A program made the position numbers and the translations under genes. A stretch of 64,000 nucleotides of DNA, from assembly GCA_947359465.1 (NCBI GenBank), contig OX375873.1:70693477-70757476 (forward strand). Reading direction: 5' to 3'. Shown here piece by piece: positions 1 through 11,040 of this stretch. The notes beneath the pieces were generated by a model, which saw only the letters and a program-made list of their open reading frames with translations, did no database searches and had not been told where the DNA came from. Position 1 is the first letter of the stretch; each line of letters starts with the position of its first letter. This stretch comes from Metellina segmentata (Eukaryota > Arthropoda > Arachnida > Araneae > Tetragnathidae).

Positions 1-1660
1 TCAAGGTACAACCGATGTACAGGCCAGTCAGTACTAGCCACTGATGAACAGGCTTTGTATAAAGGTTACATTGTGTTTTAATTTCCTATACGAGTGTGTT
101 GGACTAGGACCTTCCCGGTTTTTTGAATATCTTTCAATAAGAGTTTTTTCTCTTGTGATATTCAGATGGTGAAATGAGTAAAAAGTTCTTATTGGAAGAT
201 TCCAGAAACCGGAGAGGCGCTAGTACGAGACAGTCATTCAGCTAGCCAAGCTACGCCAAACACAAAATAATGTATGAATGATCTTCAAATAATGGACATA
301 CACCCAATGAAAGTTGAGATGACTCAGAAAACAAAAATGCATCCAAGGTTAAAAGGATCTGAGGAGGTCTGGGGTTGCTGGAGTGGCATGAACAAATACT
401 TATTTTTGTAACACAATTGGATAAATATGAAAAATGATTTGTTTTGTGTTTATGAAAGATCGACTATTCTTGATTGGGCAGTAGGTAAATATGATTAACG
501 TTATGTTTTAGATAGAACGTTTATCCCTTTAAAAACAAATTTATGGTTTTAAAATTGTTTTTAGTGGCAATTCTCCGCATGCTGCAATTTTTACATTCTT
601 TTTAGAGTGCCCATCTCTCCTCATTCATAAATAATACTGCATATCTGTTTTCATGGGTTTATTGACACTTAAAAATCAATAGATGTCTATTCATTTGAAA
701 TAAACTTATGCAAATGGGTCAAAAAGAGAAAACAACTCAAATTCCATGTATTGATTTTGAGTTATTCGTGCAAAACATTGCTGATCATAATGCTTAGAAT
801 TTTACAGCTGAGGTAGAATTTATAATTTTATATGGAATAATGCAAACCTAGGAAAAAACTCTGGTCTTGAATAAAAACATGATATATATATATATATATA
901 TATAAAAGGTCGGATCAATTTCGATATTCAAGTGGCAGCTTACAGTACATTGGCTGTTTACAATACGTTTAATTTTAATTATTAATAGAAAATATAAGCA
1001 TTACCTCTCATATTCACAACTTTCTTGAATTTATTGTGTATTTTATTAAAATTAAGGGATTATCGAAAATTTAGGAGAATGTGCATTTATTAACTTCGCA
1101 TGTGTACAAGACCAAACATAAATTTCTGAGTTTTTATGAAAGGAAGGTAAAACAATGATATTATGTACCTTAATCTATAAAATGAATCAGAGAAAAAATA
1201 TTTTTAATTCCAAGGGAGCAGATTATTAAAGATACAAATCCTTCAGACCAAAAGTTGAAGCAACTAAAAACAAGTATTGTAACATAATAAAATACGAAAT
1301 TAAGCTTAAAATACATGAAATAAAAATACGAAAATCTAGGGAAGCTAATGAAGTTCTACATCTGCTTCATAAAATCATTTTCTAATGCTATTTGAAACTT
1401 ATTTTAAAAGTACAAACACAGTAAAAAAATAACAAATTGAAGTTTTATAACAACTTATAAAAGCGATCTTAAACTCTTTAAAAGTAATTCTAATACTTCA
1501 AAATTGCAATTTTGTATGTTTTAGTTTCGAGGGTCATTACAGGGTCACACATAATAACTAAGCATATCTTGACATTTTTAGAAAATGTTTATACATTAAT
1601 TTCTTTCACAGTACTTCTTATGACGGGAATGCATCGCAATAATGTGCAATAACACCTTAA
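1..1660. other. AT-rich DNA without a recognisable gene
   Basis: No open frame here looks like a known protein. The first 25 bases match, with about two differences, a stretch of the 63-nt tandem repeat near 36357, so the window may begin inside another copy of that repeat. A short (TA)n run lies at 882-904. The rest is AT-rich sequence in which I see nothing. Confidence 0.6.
882..904. repeat. (TA)n microsatellite
   Basis: An uninterrupted TA dinucleotide run of about 23 nt. Confidence 0.9.
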
Positions 1661-1664
1661 TATA

Positions 1665-2033
1665 CAGGGTGGTCATAAAAAAACTTGGCCGATATATGGA
1701 CCTCTAGCGGCCGTACCGTTCAACCGATCGAGATGAGATTTCAGATATAGTTATTCAGAGGTATGAGCTCGGGATTCTGTGAAGGACAACAAAGTGGCAC
1801 TCACGGTTACAATTATAGGTACAGAAACTCGAAATTTTCGAATGGCAACGCCCACTTTTTCCCGTCTCAAAATGCTCAGCGCATGCAAAAACCCTAAAGA
1901 GCGTTGGAACGGTATGTGTATCACAAAAAACGGACGCGTTATGCACGCACAAAAAACAGTTCTGCGAACGGCCAACAAAACCACGTTCGGGGCGCACGGA
2001 GGAAATTTGCATATGACATAGGCAGGACACCAA
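1665..2033 (+). repeat. Left long TIR of the DD41D element
   Basis: This arm is the inverted complement of 3228-3596, with scattered substitutions and a small indel near 2018. Arms of this size are far longer than the 20-30 bp common in mariner elements. Open frames inside the arm appear on both strands of both arms and are by-products of the duplication. Confidence 0.92.
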
Positions 2034-2099
2034 CCATAGAACGCCTTTCGCCAGATATTCAGCCAGATCTCCAGTCGGGAGCTCGCACATCCCAACGAA

Positions 2100-3208
2100 A
2101 TGACTCTGTCCGCGAAAGTTAATGGAAAATTGGTAAAACTCTATTATCAAAATGGGATGAATGCAGCAGAAGTCTTGCGTGTTTACCGTCGAAATCATAG
2201 CCAAATACGTGACCCATAAAGCCCAAAAGCTCTGCGTGATTTAGCAAAGATATTCGAAGAAACTGGCGGCACCTGTGATAGACCACGATTCGGACGACTA
2301 ACTGTTCCTGAGGACGCTATTAAGGAATTGCATCACACAGTGACTTCAGGGCATATGCAAACTGCAAGAGGTACAGCTCGTGTATTGGATATGCCGAAAA
2401 CAACGGTCCTAAATCTACTGCGATATGTACTCCACATATTTCCATACCGGTACCAGCGTGTCCAAATGTTGCAGTTGCACGGGATACCATCAACAACGTA
2501 TTGACTTTGCAAATGAATTCGTTATCCGATATGATGGCGATAACGACTGGCCTCTTCGCATATTATGGACGGACGAGGCGCATTTCACCTTAACTGGCAA
2601 CGTTAACACCAAAAATTGTGTTTGCTGGACAGACACGAACCCACACGCAGTGGCACCAGTACCTTTATACGACGCCAAAGTTACTGTATGGTGCGGCCTT
2701 GCAGGCACAATTGTTCTCGGTCCGTACTTCTTTGAGGAAGCGACACCAACGGGGTTTGTGACGTGTTCTGCGACAGGCTCTCGCTCTACAGACATGCTGC
2801 AAAACTACGTCATACCAGAATTGCTGCAGCGAAATGCACTGAATGACATCGTTTGGATGCAAGATGGCGCATCTCCACATATAGCGACGTCTGTTCGCAG
2901 GGTTATGGAACAGCCTTTTGGAGACCGCGTCATCTCACAAAATTTTCCATTTCCGTGGCCTCCTAGTTCCCCCGACCTCACTCCTATGGATTTCTGGTTC
3001 TGGGGATATCTAAAATATAGAGTGTGCACATGCGATCCGTAAACTTTGCCGGATTTTAAAGACTATCAAACGTGGGATTGCAAACATCCCTCATGCTATG
3101 TTACGTTCGGTTTCATTCTCCACAGTCTCCCGTATGCAATGCGTAATTGCATGTGATGGCACCCATGTGAAAAATGTGTATTCCATATATAAGTTTTCCT
3201 TTGATTGA
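2100..3208 (+). pseudogene. Broken DD41D mariner-type transposase
   Basis: A reading frame from ATG 2100 gives a helix-turn-helix-like start (NGKLVKLYYQNGMNAAEVL) but hits a stop at 2217-2219. It continues in frame to about 2475, where a frameshift moves the protein into the frame that stays open to 3042. That part has the catalytic core: WTDEAHF (first Asp), MQDGASPH (second Asp) and SSPDLTPMDFW (third Asp). I count 41 residues between the second and third Asp, which is the DD41D spacing. A second frameshift after 3042 puts the C-terminal tail (IANIPHAML, SRMQCVIACDG) in the third frame, ending near 3208. The protein would cut and paste DNA at TA sites, but this copy cannot make it. Confidence in the family is high; the exact boundaries of each frame are approximate. 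Confidence 0.9.
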
Positions 3209-3227
3209 TCTGTGTTTCCATCAGTAA

Positions 3228-3596
3228 TTGGTGTCCTGCCACTGTCATATGCAAATTTCCTCCGTGCGCCCCGAACGTGGTTTTGTTGGCCGTTCGCAGA
3301 ACTGTTTTTTGTGCGTGCATAACGCGTCCGTTTTTTGTGATACATGTACCGTTCCAACGCTCTTTAGGGTTTTCGTATGCGCTGAGCATTTTGAGACGGG
3401 AAAAAGTGGGCGTTGCCATTCGAAAATTTCGTGTTTCTGTACCTATAACTGTAACCGTGAGTGCCACTTTGTTGTCCTTCACAGAATCCCGAGCTCATAC
3501 CTCTGAATAACTATATCTGAAATCTCATCTCGATCGGTTGAACGGAACGGTCGCTAGAGGTCCATATATCGGCCAAGTTTTTTTATGACCACCCTG
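3228..3596 (-). repeat. Right long TIR of the DD41D element
   Basis: This is the inverted partner of 1665-2033. The match begins at the inner motif TTGGTGTCCTGCC and runs to the outer end. Confidence 0.92.
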
Positions 3597-3600
3597 TATA

Positions 3601-6209
3601 TCTCGTTCACTGATTGCTTTTACTATTTTTTTTACACTCTGAGAGGCTTACGCGCATATATATGTAACATTGGATTTGTCATGTGAAGTAGATTGCAACC
3701 TGCAACCAACTTCCAACCAGTTTTGACTTTCTTGATCCATAGAATCTTTCCCAGGATTTTTACAACCATTTGTTGTGGTGTGCTTTTGTTCGTGATTGCT
3801 TTTGTTCTCTTAACAATCTGAGAAGCATAACATGAATGCATCCACTCTGCAACCTAGATTCTTTTCTGTATGGCATCGAACCAGTTTTGATTAAATGACC
3901 TTCTTGACCAAATTATTCTTTCAACTAATAGTAGAGTGCTTATTGAACAATTATTTGTGTATTGCAGGGGAAAATCACTTCTGCACTACTTGGGAATCTA
4001 GTGACAAACAGAGAGTTGGTTAAATATAAGTTGCACACCGGAGAACGATTCACGAAAATGCATGCTCTAAGCACTTACTTTAGGGCTGAAAACAGTTCAA
4101 ACTATATAATTTTATTTGAAGTTACTGTTAGTGAAGTATTGCAGACGTGTGCAACAATCTTTTAGTCTCCTTTCAACATGTTGCAAACAGTAAAAGGTGA
4201 CAACACAATTTTATAAAGGCATTTTCTCACACTCGTGTAAGAAAACTGTAAAATTGCTGACTAAGTAGATGTATTCATCCCTTACAAAAGACACCACATC
4301 TAACAATAAATATTCCCCGCTTTCTCTCCTGTAACCACTTTTCTACTTCCGCTCTAAGTAGAATGCGATGAACGAGACATAGTATTAAGTTACACGTTTT
4401 ATCTATAGCTTATTCAACCCACTATTTTGTTTTATTGTGGAAAAATGCCGTCTTATTCTTGTAGAATACTTTAGTAGCTTAAATTCTTAAAAAAATCAAC
4501 AGAAAAAATTCAATATTCGGTGCACGTTGCGAATAAGTTTTTATAACATGATAGGAATAATTTCATTATTATTTTTAAAAGCTGTCTAAAACTTATTATT
4601 GTTGTAGTTGTCGGGTGCATTTTTCACAGTTTTAGTTATGTCGATTATTTTCTCGCTGTAAAACAGATTTTCAGGATAGTAATCGATGGTTTTAAGAGTA
4701 ACTATCGCAGGGCAGGTGAATATATGATAAGATATGAATTCATATGGCCAGATATTTGCTACAATGTCAATATTTCTAGTTCCATTACTGTTAATTACCA
4801 GGAGTTTAAGATATCCTGTTCACAGTCTGGATAGTGAGGTGGTGGTTTTTCTATCGGTGTAAATTTCATAAATATGTTTTTTATTTTAACTGCTTTGTTA
4901 TTTTTGAATTTTGATTTAAATTTTACAAAAGCATTTATACATCAATGAGATTTATTAGCGTTTAATCAGTATTTAATTCTCTGGCTTCCTTTGACAGTTG
5001 ATATGCGACATAATTTTCTTCAATGTCCGCATGTGCGGGACAACTGAAGTATACACTTTTCTCCAAGTACATGAATTGGTACACTGGGGCACATTTTTAA
5101 TTGACATTTGCTATTGCTTCTAAGAAGATCTGGAATAAGTAAAGATAGCAATTTACTCGTTTTTCTGTGTCAATGAGAAATTTAGTTTAATGTAAACCGA
5201 AAAGTTTAATGAGCTTTATTTATAGCTATAAGTTCACTGGTAAAATTGAAGGATACTTTTTTTTGTTCTAGCTTTTATTTGCAATTTCTATCCATCTGGA
5301 CACAATAGAAGTACGTCATCACCTCCTTTATTCATATTAGAGTCTGATGAGTCATCAGTGTAGGCTAAGATACGTTTATTAAATAGTAAAACGTTAATGG
5401 TTTTGTAGGAAACGTGACATACTGATACAACAATAAGAGAACATATTGTAGGCTTATAACAGAAACGCAGTAACTAACATTTTTTTTTGGAGATATTGAA
5501 TGCATATTTTCATGATGGTGATAAAAACGTTGTCACATTAAAATTTGTTCAACAATATTAAATGCTGAGAAATTTTATGCTTTGACACAAAAACCTAATA
5601 GTTAGCCTTTAAAAAGCTGTACTGTGAACATTTTGTTTGTCAGTTAATGAGTTTCTGCTCTTAGCCAACAATATACGGATACTACAAATCGTAAACTTAC
5701 AAAGTTTTACTCCCTATACTATAAGTGGGTTAGGTTTCGCAGGAGGAAATCTAGTTCTGCAGATAAAAATAACTTAGGGGACTTCATCAGTCTGAAGATC
5801 ACAGTATTCTAGTCTAGACATGCTAAAATTCTCATATCTTGAAATTTGGAATTAGTATGTTTCACTTGTATCTCTCTCTCTCGACGAAATGCATGCACAC
5901 AAACCAGTAATAAAAACCACTAATTAAAGTAGTCATTATTGTCCTATTGTGAATCGTCCAAATAAAACTTTATTTCAGAAAGATGCAAAGATGCATGGTG
6001 TTTCTGAAACAAGCCTCGGACTTTGCATTTTTGAATGAGAGTTCAAATCATAACATTGTAATATTTGTAAAGAGGGTAGTTTAGGTTGGAAAGGATACCA
6101 ATATAGTTCTTCATAAATTAGTTATATGCATTTCCAATATTTTTTCTAAGAATATATTTCTCTGATTTATAAAACGTATATTAGTGGAACTGGGTCATTG
6201 AAAATAATC
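3601..6209. other. AT-rich DNA without a recognisable gene
   Basis: I see no recognisable gene, RNA or mobile element here. The open frame at 3962-4165 is short and has no family resemblance. Confidence 0.55.
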
Positions 6210-6534
6210 CTATATGCATTGGAATTACAATCTTGATTAGCTTAGAAAATTGTAATGGGTTATCGTGAAAAAGTACAATGATGTAACAACTTAATTTATA
6301 TATTTGGAAAAGGTAAACAATATATAACTGTTTTGAAATTATATGACCTAAGGCAACGGTTTAATTTTATCCTGTATGCCTTGGCATTATAATCTCAATT
6401 AGCATAGAAAAATGTAATGGGTTTTCTTGAAAAAGTACAATTATGTAACAACTTACTTTACATTTTTAGAAAAAGTAAAAAAATATAGAACTGCTTTGAA
6501 ATTATATGACCTAAGGCAACGGTTTAATTTAAGC
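6210..6534. repeat. Tandem duplication, period about 163 nt
   Basis: Two adjacent copies (about 6210-6371 and 6373-6534) share blocks such as ATATGACCTAAGGCAACGG (6341 and 6504) and GTACAATNATGTAACAACTTA. The copies have diverged by substitutions and single-base indels, so the duplication is not recent. No coding sequence is visible in either copy. Confidence 0.85.
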
Positions 6535-6668
6535 TCATATTTAATTTATTTTCTTTTGTTCTATTTCAATAAATTATAAATTAATTTTTTACTTCACAAT
6601 GCATAACTCTGTTCAAGGTTACGATTCCACTCACAATTGGTTAATACAATCGTTTCCTTTCATATATA

Positions 6669-6790
6669 CAGGGTGGTCCCGAATTCATGGTACAAACTTT
6701 AATGGTAGGTACAGGACATTGTAACAATGATTTATTGTATAGGAATGTATAGTCGCAAGTGACGCGGTGAGGCGAAAACAGGGGAAATAA
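6669..6790 (+). repeat. Left TIR (122 bp)
   Basis: This is the inverted complement of 8050-8171. The one mismatch I see is GCGAAAAC here against GCGTAAAC in the other arm. Confidence 0.93.
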
Positions 6791-6845
6791 CGGCCGAAAG
6801 GAAAAACAAAGATTTTATTGAAAGCGTTGTTGACAAGTGTCATGT

Positions 6846-7922
6846 TTACAGTAATTGTTCAAAATTACGTCCACCAGTATCGATACATGCTTGACAGCGT
6901 CGGTGGAGCGATTGGCGTACACGTTCAAAGATGCCTGGTATTTCACTCACACCTGCAGCAGCTACAGATAAGCGAGCGACGAGATCCTCATCTGAGTCAA
7001 CTGGAGTCTCATAAACAAGATGCTTTAGATGTCCCCATAAAAAGTAATCGAGGCTCGATAAATCGGGAGATCGGGGTGGCCAAGGGACTGGTCCACCACG
7101 CCCAATCCATCGAGTACCAAACGTGGCATTCAGGTAATTCCGTACATCAATGCTGAAGTGTGCTGGCGCCCCATCGTGCTGAAACCACATGCGGTTACGA
7201 ATGGCGATCGGAACATCATGCAGCAGTTGTGGTAACACTTCTTTCAGAAAAATAAGATAGCTTCCGCCAGTGAGCCGCGTGGGTAGTAAGTATGGGCCAA
7301 TCAAAAAGTCGTTCACAATACCAGCCCACACATTAATACTGAAACGTTGTTGAAACGCATGTCGACGCGTTGCATGTGGATTATCGGTTGCCCACACATG
7401 GGAATTGTGCGCATTAAAGACACCCTCGCGTGAAAATGTCGCTTCATCTGTAAATAGCACATAATCTACGAAATCCGGCTGCAACGCACATTGCTGCATC
7501 ACCCACAGGCAGAAGTTCACGCGGCGAGGATAATCTGCCGGATTCAATGCTTGTACTTTCTGAAAATGGAAGGGGTGTAAGCGATTTTCGTTTAACACTC
7601 TGCATACAGTCTGATGACTCACACCTACGTCACGCGCAACAGTTATTGTGCTTGACTCGGGTCTATCAGCCACAATGTTCAAGATGCTTTCTTCCAGCCT
7701 TGGAGTGCGTACAGCTCTTACTCGACCAGCGCCATGTCTGTTGACGTCGAACGCACCTGTTTCACAAAGTTGACGATGTAACCGTTGAAAAATTCTATGA
7801 TCCGGCATTCGTCGATCAGGATACTCCGCGCGATACATTCGTAACGCAGCTCTGCCGTTACCATTTGCACGGCCGTACATGTAATGCATGTCTGCTTTTT
7901 CTGCATACGTAAAGTCACCCAT
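6846..7922 (-). CDS. DD41D mariner-type transposase, intact
   Basis: This 358-residue frame uncovers no stop or shift and runs from ATG 7920-7922 to the end near the left TIR. Residues 1-60 resemble the DUF4817 helix-turn-helix found on arthropod transposases (FTYAEKADMHYMYGRANG), followed by a second DNA-binding segment around 80-115 (TVARDVGVSHQTVCRVLNE). The catalytic core has Asp159 in FTDEATF, Asp250 in FQHDGAPAH and Asp292 in PDLSSLDYF, giving 41 residues between the last two. The family cuts the element out at its TIRs and inserts it at TA. Length fits the family. No intron is evident, and the gene is the only one in its element. All three catalytic Asp are present, so activity is plausible but untested. 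Confidence 0.94.
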   Translation of the reverse strand: MGDFTYAEKADMHYMYGRANGNGRAALRMYRAEYPDRRMPDHRIFQRLHRQLCETGAFDVNRHGAGRVRAVRTPRLEESILNIVADRPESSTITVARDVGVSHQTVCRVLNENRLHPFHFQKVQALNPADYPRRVNFCLWVMQQCALQPDFVDYVLFTDEATFSREGVFNAHNSHVWATDNPHATRRHAFQQRFSINVWAGIVNDFLIGPYLLPTRLTGGSYLIFLKEVLPQLLHDVPIAIRNRMWFQHDGAPAHFSIDVRNYLNATFGTRWIGRGGPVPWPPRSPDLSSLDYFLWGHLKHLVYETPVDSDEDLVARLSVAAAGVSEIPGIFERVRQSLHRRCQACIDTGGRNFEQLL

Positions 7923-8049
7923 CGTCTACGGCAGCACAATTGTGAATGGCGCTTTTCCCTACTGCGATGCATCATGTTCAACAGCGGCTAGACATCTACT
8001 GCCCTCTACCGGCAATGATACCAACCGATCACTCCATTTCTCTTTCCTT

Positions 8050-8171
8050 TTATTTCCCCTGTTTACGCCTCACCGCGTCACTTGCGACTATACATTCCTA
8101 TACAATAAATCATTGTTACAATGTCCTGTACCTACCATTAAAGTTTGTACCATGAATTCGGGACCACCCTG
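8050..8171 (-). repeat. Right TIR (122 bp)
   Basis: Inverted partner of 6669-6790; the transposase start lies about 130 bp inside it, so this arm probably carries the promoter. Confidence 0.93.
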
Positions 8172-8212
8172 TACTCACTACCTCTGTATTAGAACTAAAC
8201 TTGTGTTATATC

Positions 8213-8218
<6 letters not shown>

Positions 8219-8280
<62 letters not shown>

Positions 8281-8281
8281 A
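8219..8281. repeat. (GA)n microsatellite
   Basis: A GA dinucleotide run of about 62 nt with one interruption (GAAAGA) near 8253. Confidence 0.95.
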
Positions 8282-8758
8282 CGATACTTCCTTTCCAATA
8301 AATTAAACTAAAAATGGAACACTAATATTTTTCAAAGAGTAGAATTGCTTAGTGACAAAAAGGATTAGTATACATTCTTCCAAAAATGTATACCTGATTT
8401 GATTTGGTTTTAAATCAAGTGCAGTGGAAACCGTTGTGAGTGTAGCTTTAATTTAATTGGTTGCAGAGAAGTTTTATTTCTTACCGTAACATGATGGGTA
8501 TACTCAAAAAAAAAAAGCTTCCTGAATTATTATAAGAATTTGTTTTAATGAAATAATCAAATGTGTGAATAATACATAAAGCATTTGTTCCTAGGAATTT
8601 CAAAAGCGAGACAGGGACATTGATTACAGATGTTTATTTTAAATGTACAGAAATTGTTTTTAAAACGTCTTATTTTAAAGATTATTCCAAGAAATGAAGT
8701 AACTGAAGTGTTTAACAATGCATTATACTTCAACTTTATGTAAAAAAATTTTATACAA
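8282..8758. other. AT-rich spacer
   Basis: No recognisable gene or repeat lies between the (GA)n tract and the Helitron-like element. Confidence 0.55.
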
Positions 8759-8776
8759 CTAGGGGGCTCCGCCCCC
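8759..8776 (-). terminator. Helitron-type 3' terminal hairpin
   Basis: A six-base-pair G/C stem with a 3-nt loop directly precedes CTAG. In Helitrons such a hairpin is thought to signal the end of rolling-circle replication. It is a transposition terminator, not a transcription one. Confidence 0.65.
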
Positions 8777-9159
8777 TGCTCGCTTACGCTCGCCAACCCC
8801 CGGGGATTGCTGCGCAATCCGTTTAGTTTGCTTTCTCAAACCAATACTTCTTTCGCAAGTGATTTAACTTTTTTTTGCTTTAACACTTAATGTACCCTAA
8901 ACTAATAGCCGCATCAGTAAAAAATCTTCTGCATCTTGTTCCCTGTACAATTTTAAGTAAACATTGTTAATATCCAAACTTTACGATCTGTACTTTGTCG
9001 GTAAACTGTCTTGAGAACAGAGGAAAAAAAGCGAGCCTTTTTCCTCGCCAAATAAAAATAAATCGTTTTTATGGCAATTGTTGCTACGATAAATTTGATA
9101 TCTGGCAAACCCGATAGTCAAAAGTGCAACCCACTACTGCTTTCGGAAGCAGCTATGCG

Positions 9160-9720
9160 AACTGAAAAATACGAAATTTGTGACACCAACTTTTGATTGC
9201 ATCGAATTTATTTATGAACCAATTTTAAAAATAATTGTACCGTAATAAAGAGTATATTCTGAGGTATACTGCAATATTTTTTAAATTAAAAACTAACAGT
9301 AATACTATACATATATGACCATTTTAGTTTTGTATCGGAAGTTACGATCTGAAAGTTCCGAAAATTGTATGACCAACTTTTAATTGCATCGATTTTATTT
9401 ATTAACCAATTTGAAAAATAACTGTACCATAAGAAAGAGTGCAATGTAATGTATTCAGTGATGTTTTCAAATTTAAAAAATAATGGCTTTTGCCGTAGAC
9501 AAAACGGTTTTAACAATAAGTAGCGAAAATATCCAAAGATTCCGAATTTTGTATGACGAACTTTTGATTGCATCCAATTTAATTATTAACCGATTTCAAA
9601 AATAATAGTACTGTAAGAAAGAGTATATTCTGAGGTATACTGCGATATTTTAAAAATTAAAAACTAATAGTAATTAGATATAGATATGGCAGTTTAAAAA
9701 AAAAGTAACAAAAATGTCCC
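9160..9720. repeat. Internal tandem repeat of about 185 nt, three copies
   Basis: The block CTTTTGATTGCATC (with small changes) recurs at about 9190, 9377 and 9561. The sequences that follow (AACCAATTTNAAAAATA, AGAAAGAGT and GAGGTATACTGC) also recur in order. The related Helitron copy at 29027-30590 shows only one clear unit near 30340-30400, so unit number varies between copies. Confidence 0.85.
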
Positions 9721-10096
9721 GATTTTTCCTGAATTTCAAAAAAATATTATCAAGAACCAAATTCAAATTTAAAAAAAAACTCGACAAGCTGCAAAAATTT
9801 ACGTTGAGAGGTATTCTTAAAAAAAAACTCACGACTGAAGACTGAAATTTTGAATGTGTTTTGCTCACTCGCGGAAGAAATTTCACTTCTTCAACTTTAA
9901 CACTTAATAAAACCTAAACTAATAGCCGCATCGGAAAAAAATCTTAATAATTATCCAGGGAATAAGATGAAGAACAAAGCATGTTAATTTCATTTTTGTC
10001 CGATCAGTACTTTCTCGGGAAACCGTCTAAGAATCGAGCTAAACAACACAGTTTTCAATCCTGCGGCGGCGGTAACATTTTTTTAATATAGAGAGA

Positions 10097-10617
10097 TACA
10101 AAAACTAATGCTTATGAATAGCTAAATAATTTTATTATTGAAAAGATAATTTACTATTAAATATGAAAATTATTAAGTTTGAAAAGTAGAAATATTTCTT
10201 TTAATTTTAGAATAGGATTTGAGTACTTTTTCACATTTTTTAAAAATCAAGAGTAAAATATGCGTTCTCAACAAAAATTATATTAGTTACGTTGCTTACA
10301 AATTCCGGACATATGTTCTCATACTATCATATTTCAACTACTCTCCTATACTTTTGAAATATACAACTAAAATATCTAAGTACAGGGCATGCATTTAAGT
10401 GTTCAGTCAGGTTATAGGTTTATGATATAGTTATATGTTTTTATTATTTGTGAAACCTATAAAGCAGGGAGCGATTATTTAAAAATTCTATACGAAATAT
10501 ATTCATAAAACTACAAAATGAATCTTTAAAGATTGAGATAAATATTGTTTTACAAAGATTTTGTCTCATATTTTTGTATTAACACTGTGAAACCTAGTAT
10601 AGTAGTGTATATATTAG
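10097..10617. other. AT-rich spacer
   Basis: No recognisable gene or repeat between the Helitron-like element and the long-TIR element. Confidence 0.55.
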
Positions 10618-10862
10618 AGGGCGTATCAAAAATATCGAAATTTCTTAGATCTCTTTGCGGTAATGAAGAAAAGTTGTGTACTCCCACCATTGAAAAGCGC
10701 GTGAAATCTTAAAACTGTGGGTTGATTTCTTCTGTCGCCTCAATGGGCCGAAAGTTCCGAAAATTGGACTAAAAATGGTTAAAATACAAAAATTAATTAA
10801 TAATCACAGATTTCGTTGATCGGTTTGGGGTAGTGCTTACAAGTTACTATTTTTTAACAACA
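10618..10862 (+). repeat. Left TIR of the unclassified element
   Basis: Inverted copy of 12396-12673, ending at the inner block CTATTTTTTAACAAC. Confidence 0.87.
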
Positions 10863-11040
10863 ATAACCATGAAAAATTTTAGAATTATAGGTTAATTTCA
10901 TCTGCCACCTCATTAATACCAAATTTTGGAAAATGAAGTCGGAATTTTAAATAAATAGACGTCACACTTACCTCATTTTAATGCGAACAGAAATTTTATC
11001 TTACCTTTCAAACATACAAATGACAAAAGCATTACTGCTT

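Larger units (their letters stand above)
1665..3596 (+). mobile_element. Tc1/mariner-type DNA transposon (DD41D) with long TIRs
   Basis: The element starts CAGGGTGGTCAT and ends with its inverted complement, flanked on both sides by the TA target site (1663-1664 and 3597-3598). It is about 1.93 kb. Unusually for the group, about 370 bp at each end are inverted copies of each other, leaving about 1.2 kb of unique middle that holds the transposase relic. The arms differ at only scattered positions, which suggests limited age, although the gene is already broken. The terminal CAGGGTGGTC is shared with the element at 6669-8171, so the two are relatives. Confidence 0.93.
6669..8171 (-). mobile_element. 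Apparently complete DD41D mariner-type element
   Basis: This 1503-bp element is bounded by TA duplications (6667-6668 and 8172-8173). Its 122-bp TIRs differ at one position by eye, and the single gene inside is intact. Together these suggest recent transposition. The outer CAGGGTGGTC matches the element at 1665-3596, though the rest of the TIR differs. The insertion lies in AT-rich DNA just before a (GA)n tract. Confidence 0.95.
8759..10096 (-). mobile_element. Non-autonomous Helitron-like element, copy 1
   Basis: Read on the minus strand, the element starts TCTCTCTATATT after an A (10097) and ends CTAG before a T (complement of 8758). These are the TC start, CTRR end and A|T insertion site of Helitrons. 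Just inside the 3' end is a GC-rich hairpin, GGGGGC-GGA-GCCCCC, a stark contrast with the AT-rich surroundings. It has no TIRs and no Rep/helicase gene, so it would depend on another element. It aligns with 29027-30590 in opposite orientation at both ends: the hairpin and GGTTGGCGAGC region, and the region around GCAGGATTGAAAACTCG. Structure-based assignment; no protein supports it. Confidence 0.75.

Noticed and set aside
1751..2204. Open frames of 80-149 codons on both strands near 1751-2204, mirrored at 3091-3510
   Set aside because: They lie largely in the long TIR arms and are by-products of the inverted duplication. The same frames occur in both arms and resemble no protein.
7547..7981. 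Small genes overlapping the intact transposase (plus 7547-7744, minus 7718-7981)
   Set aside because: Shadows of the transposase frame in other frames; they lack any family resemblance.
7888..8301. A 137-codon frame ending in Arg-Glu repeats
   Set aside because: It reads through the TIR of the DD41D element and the (GA)n tract.
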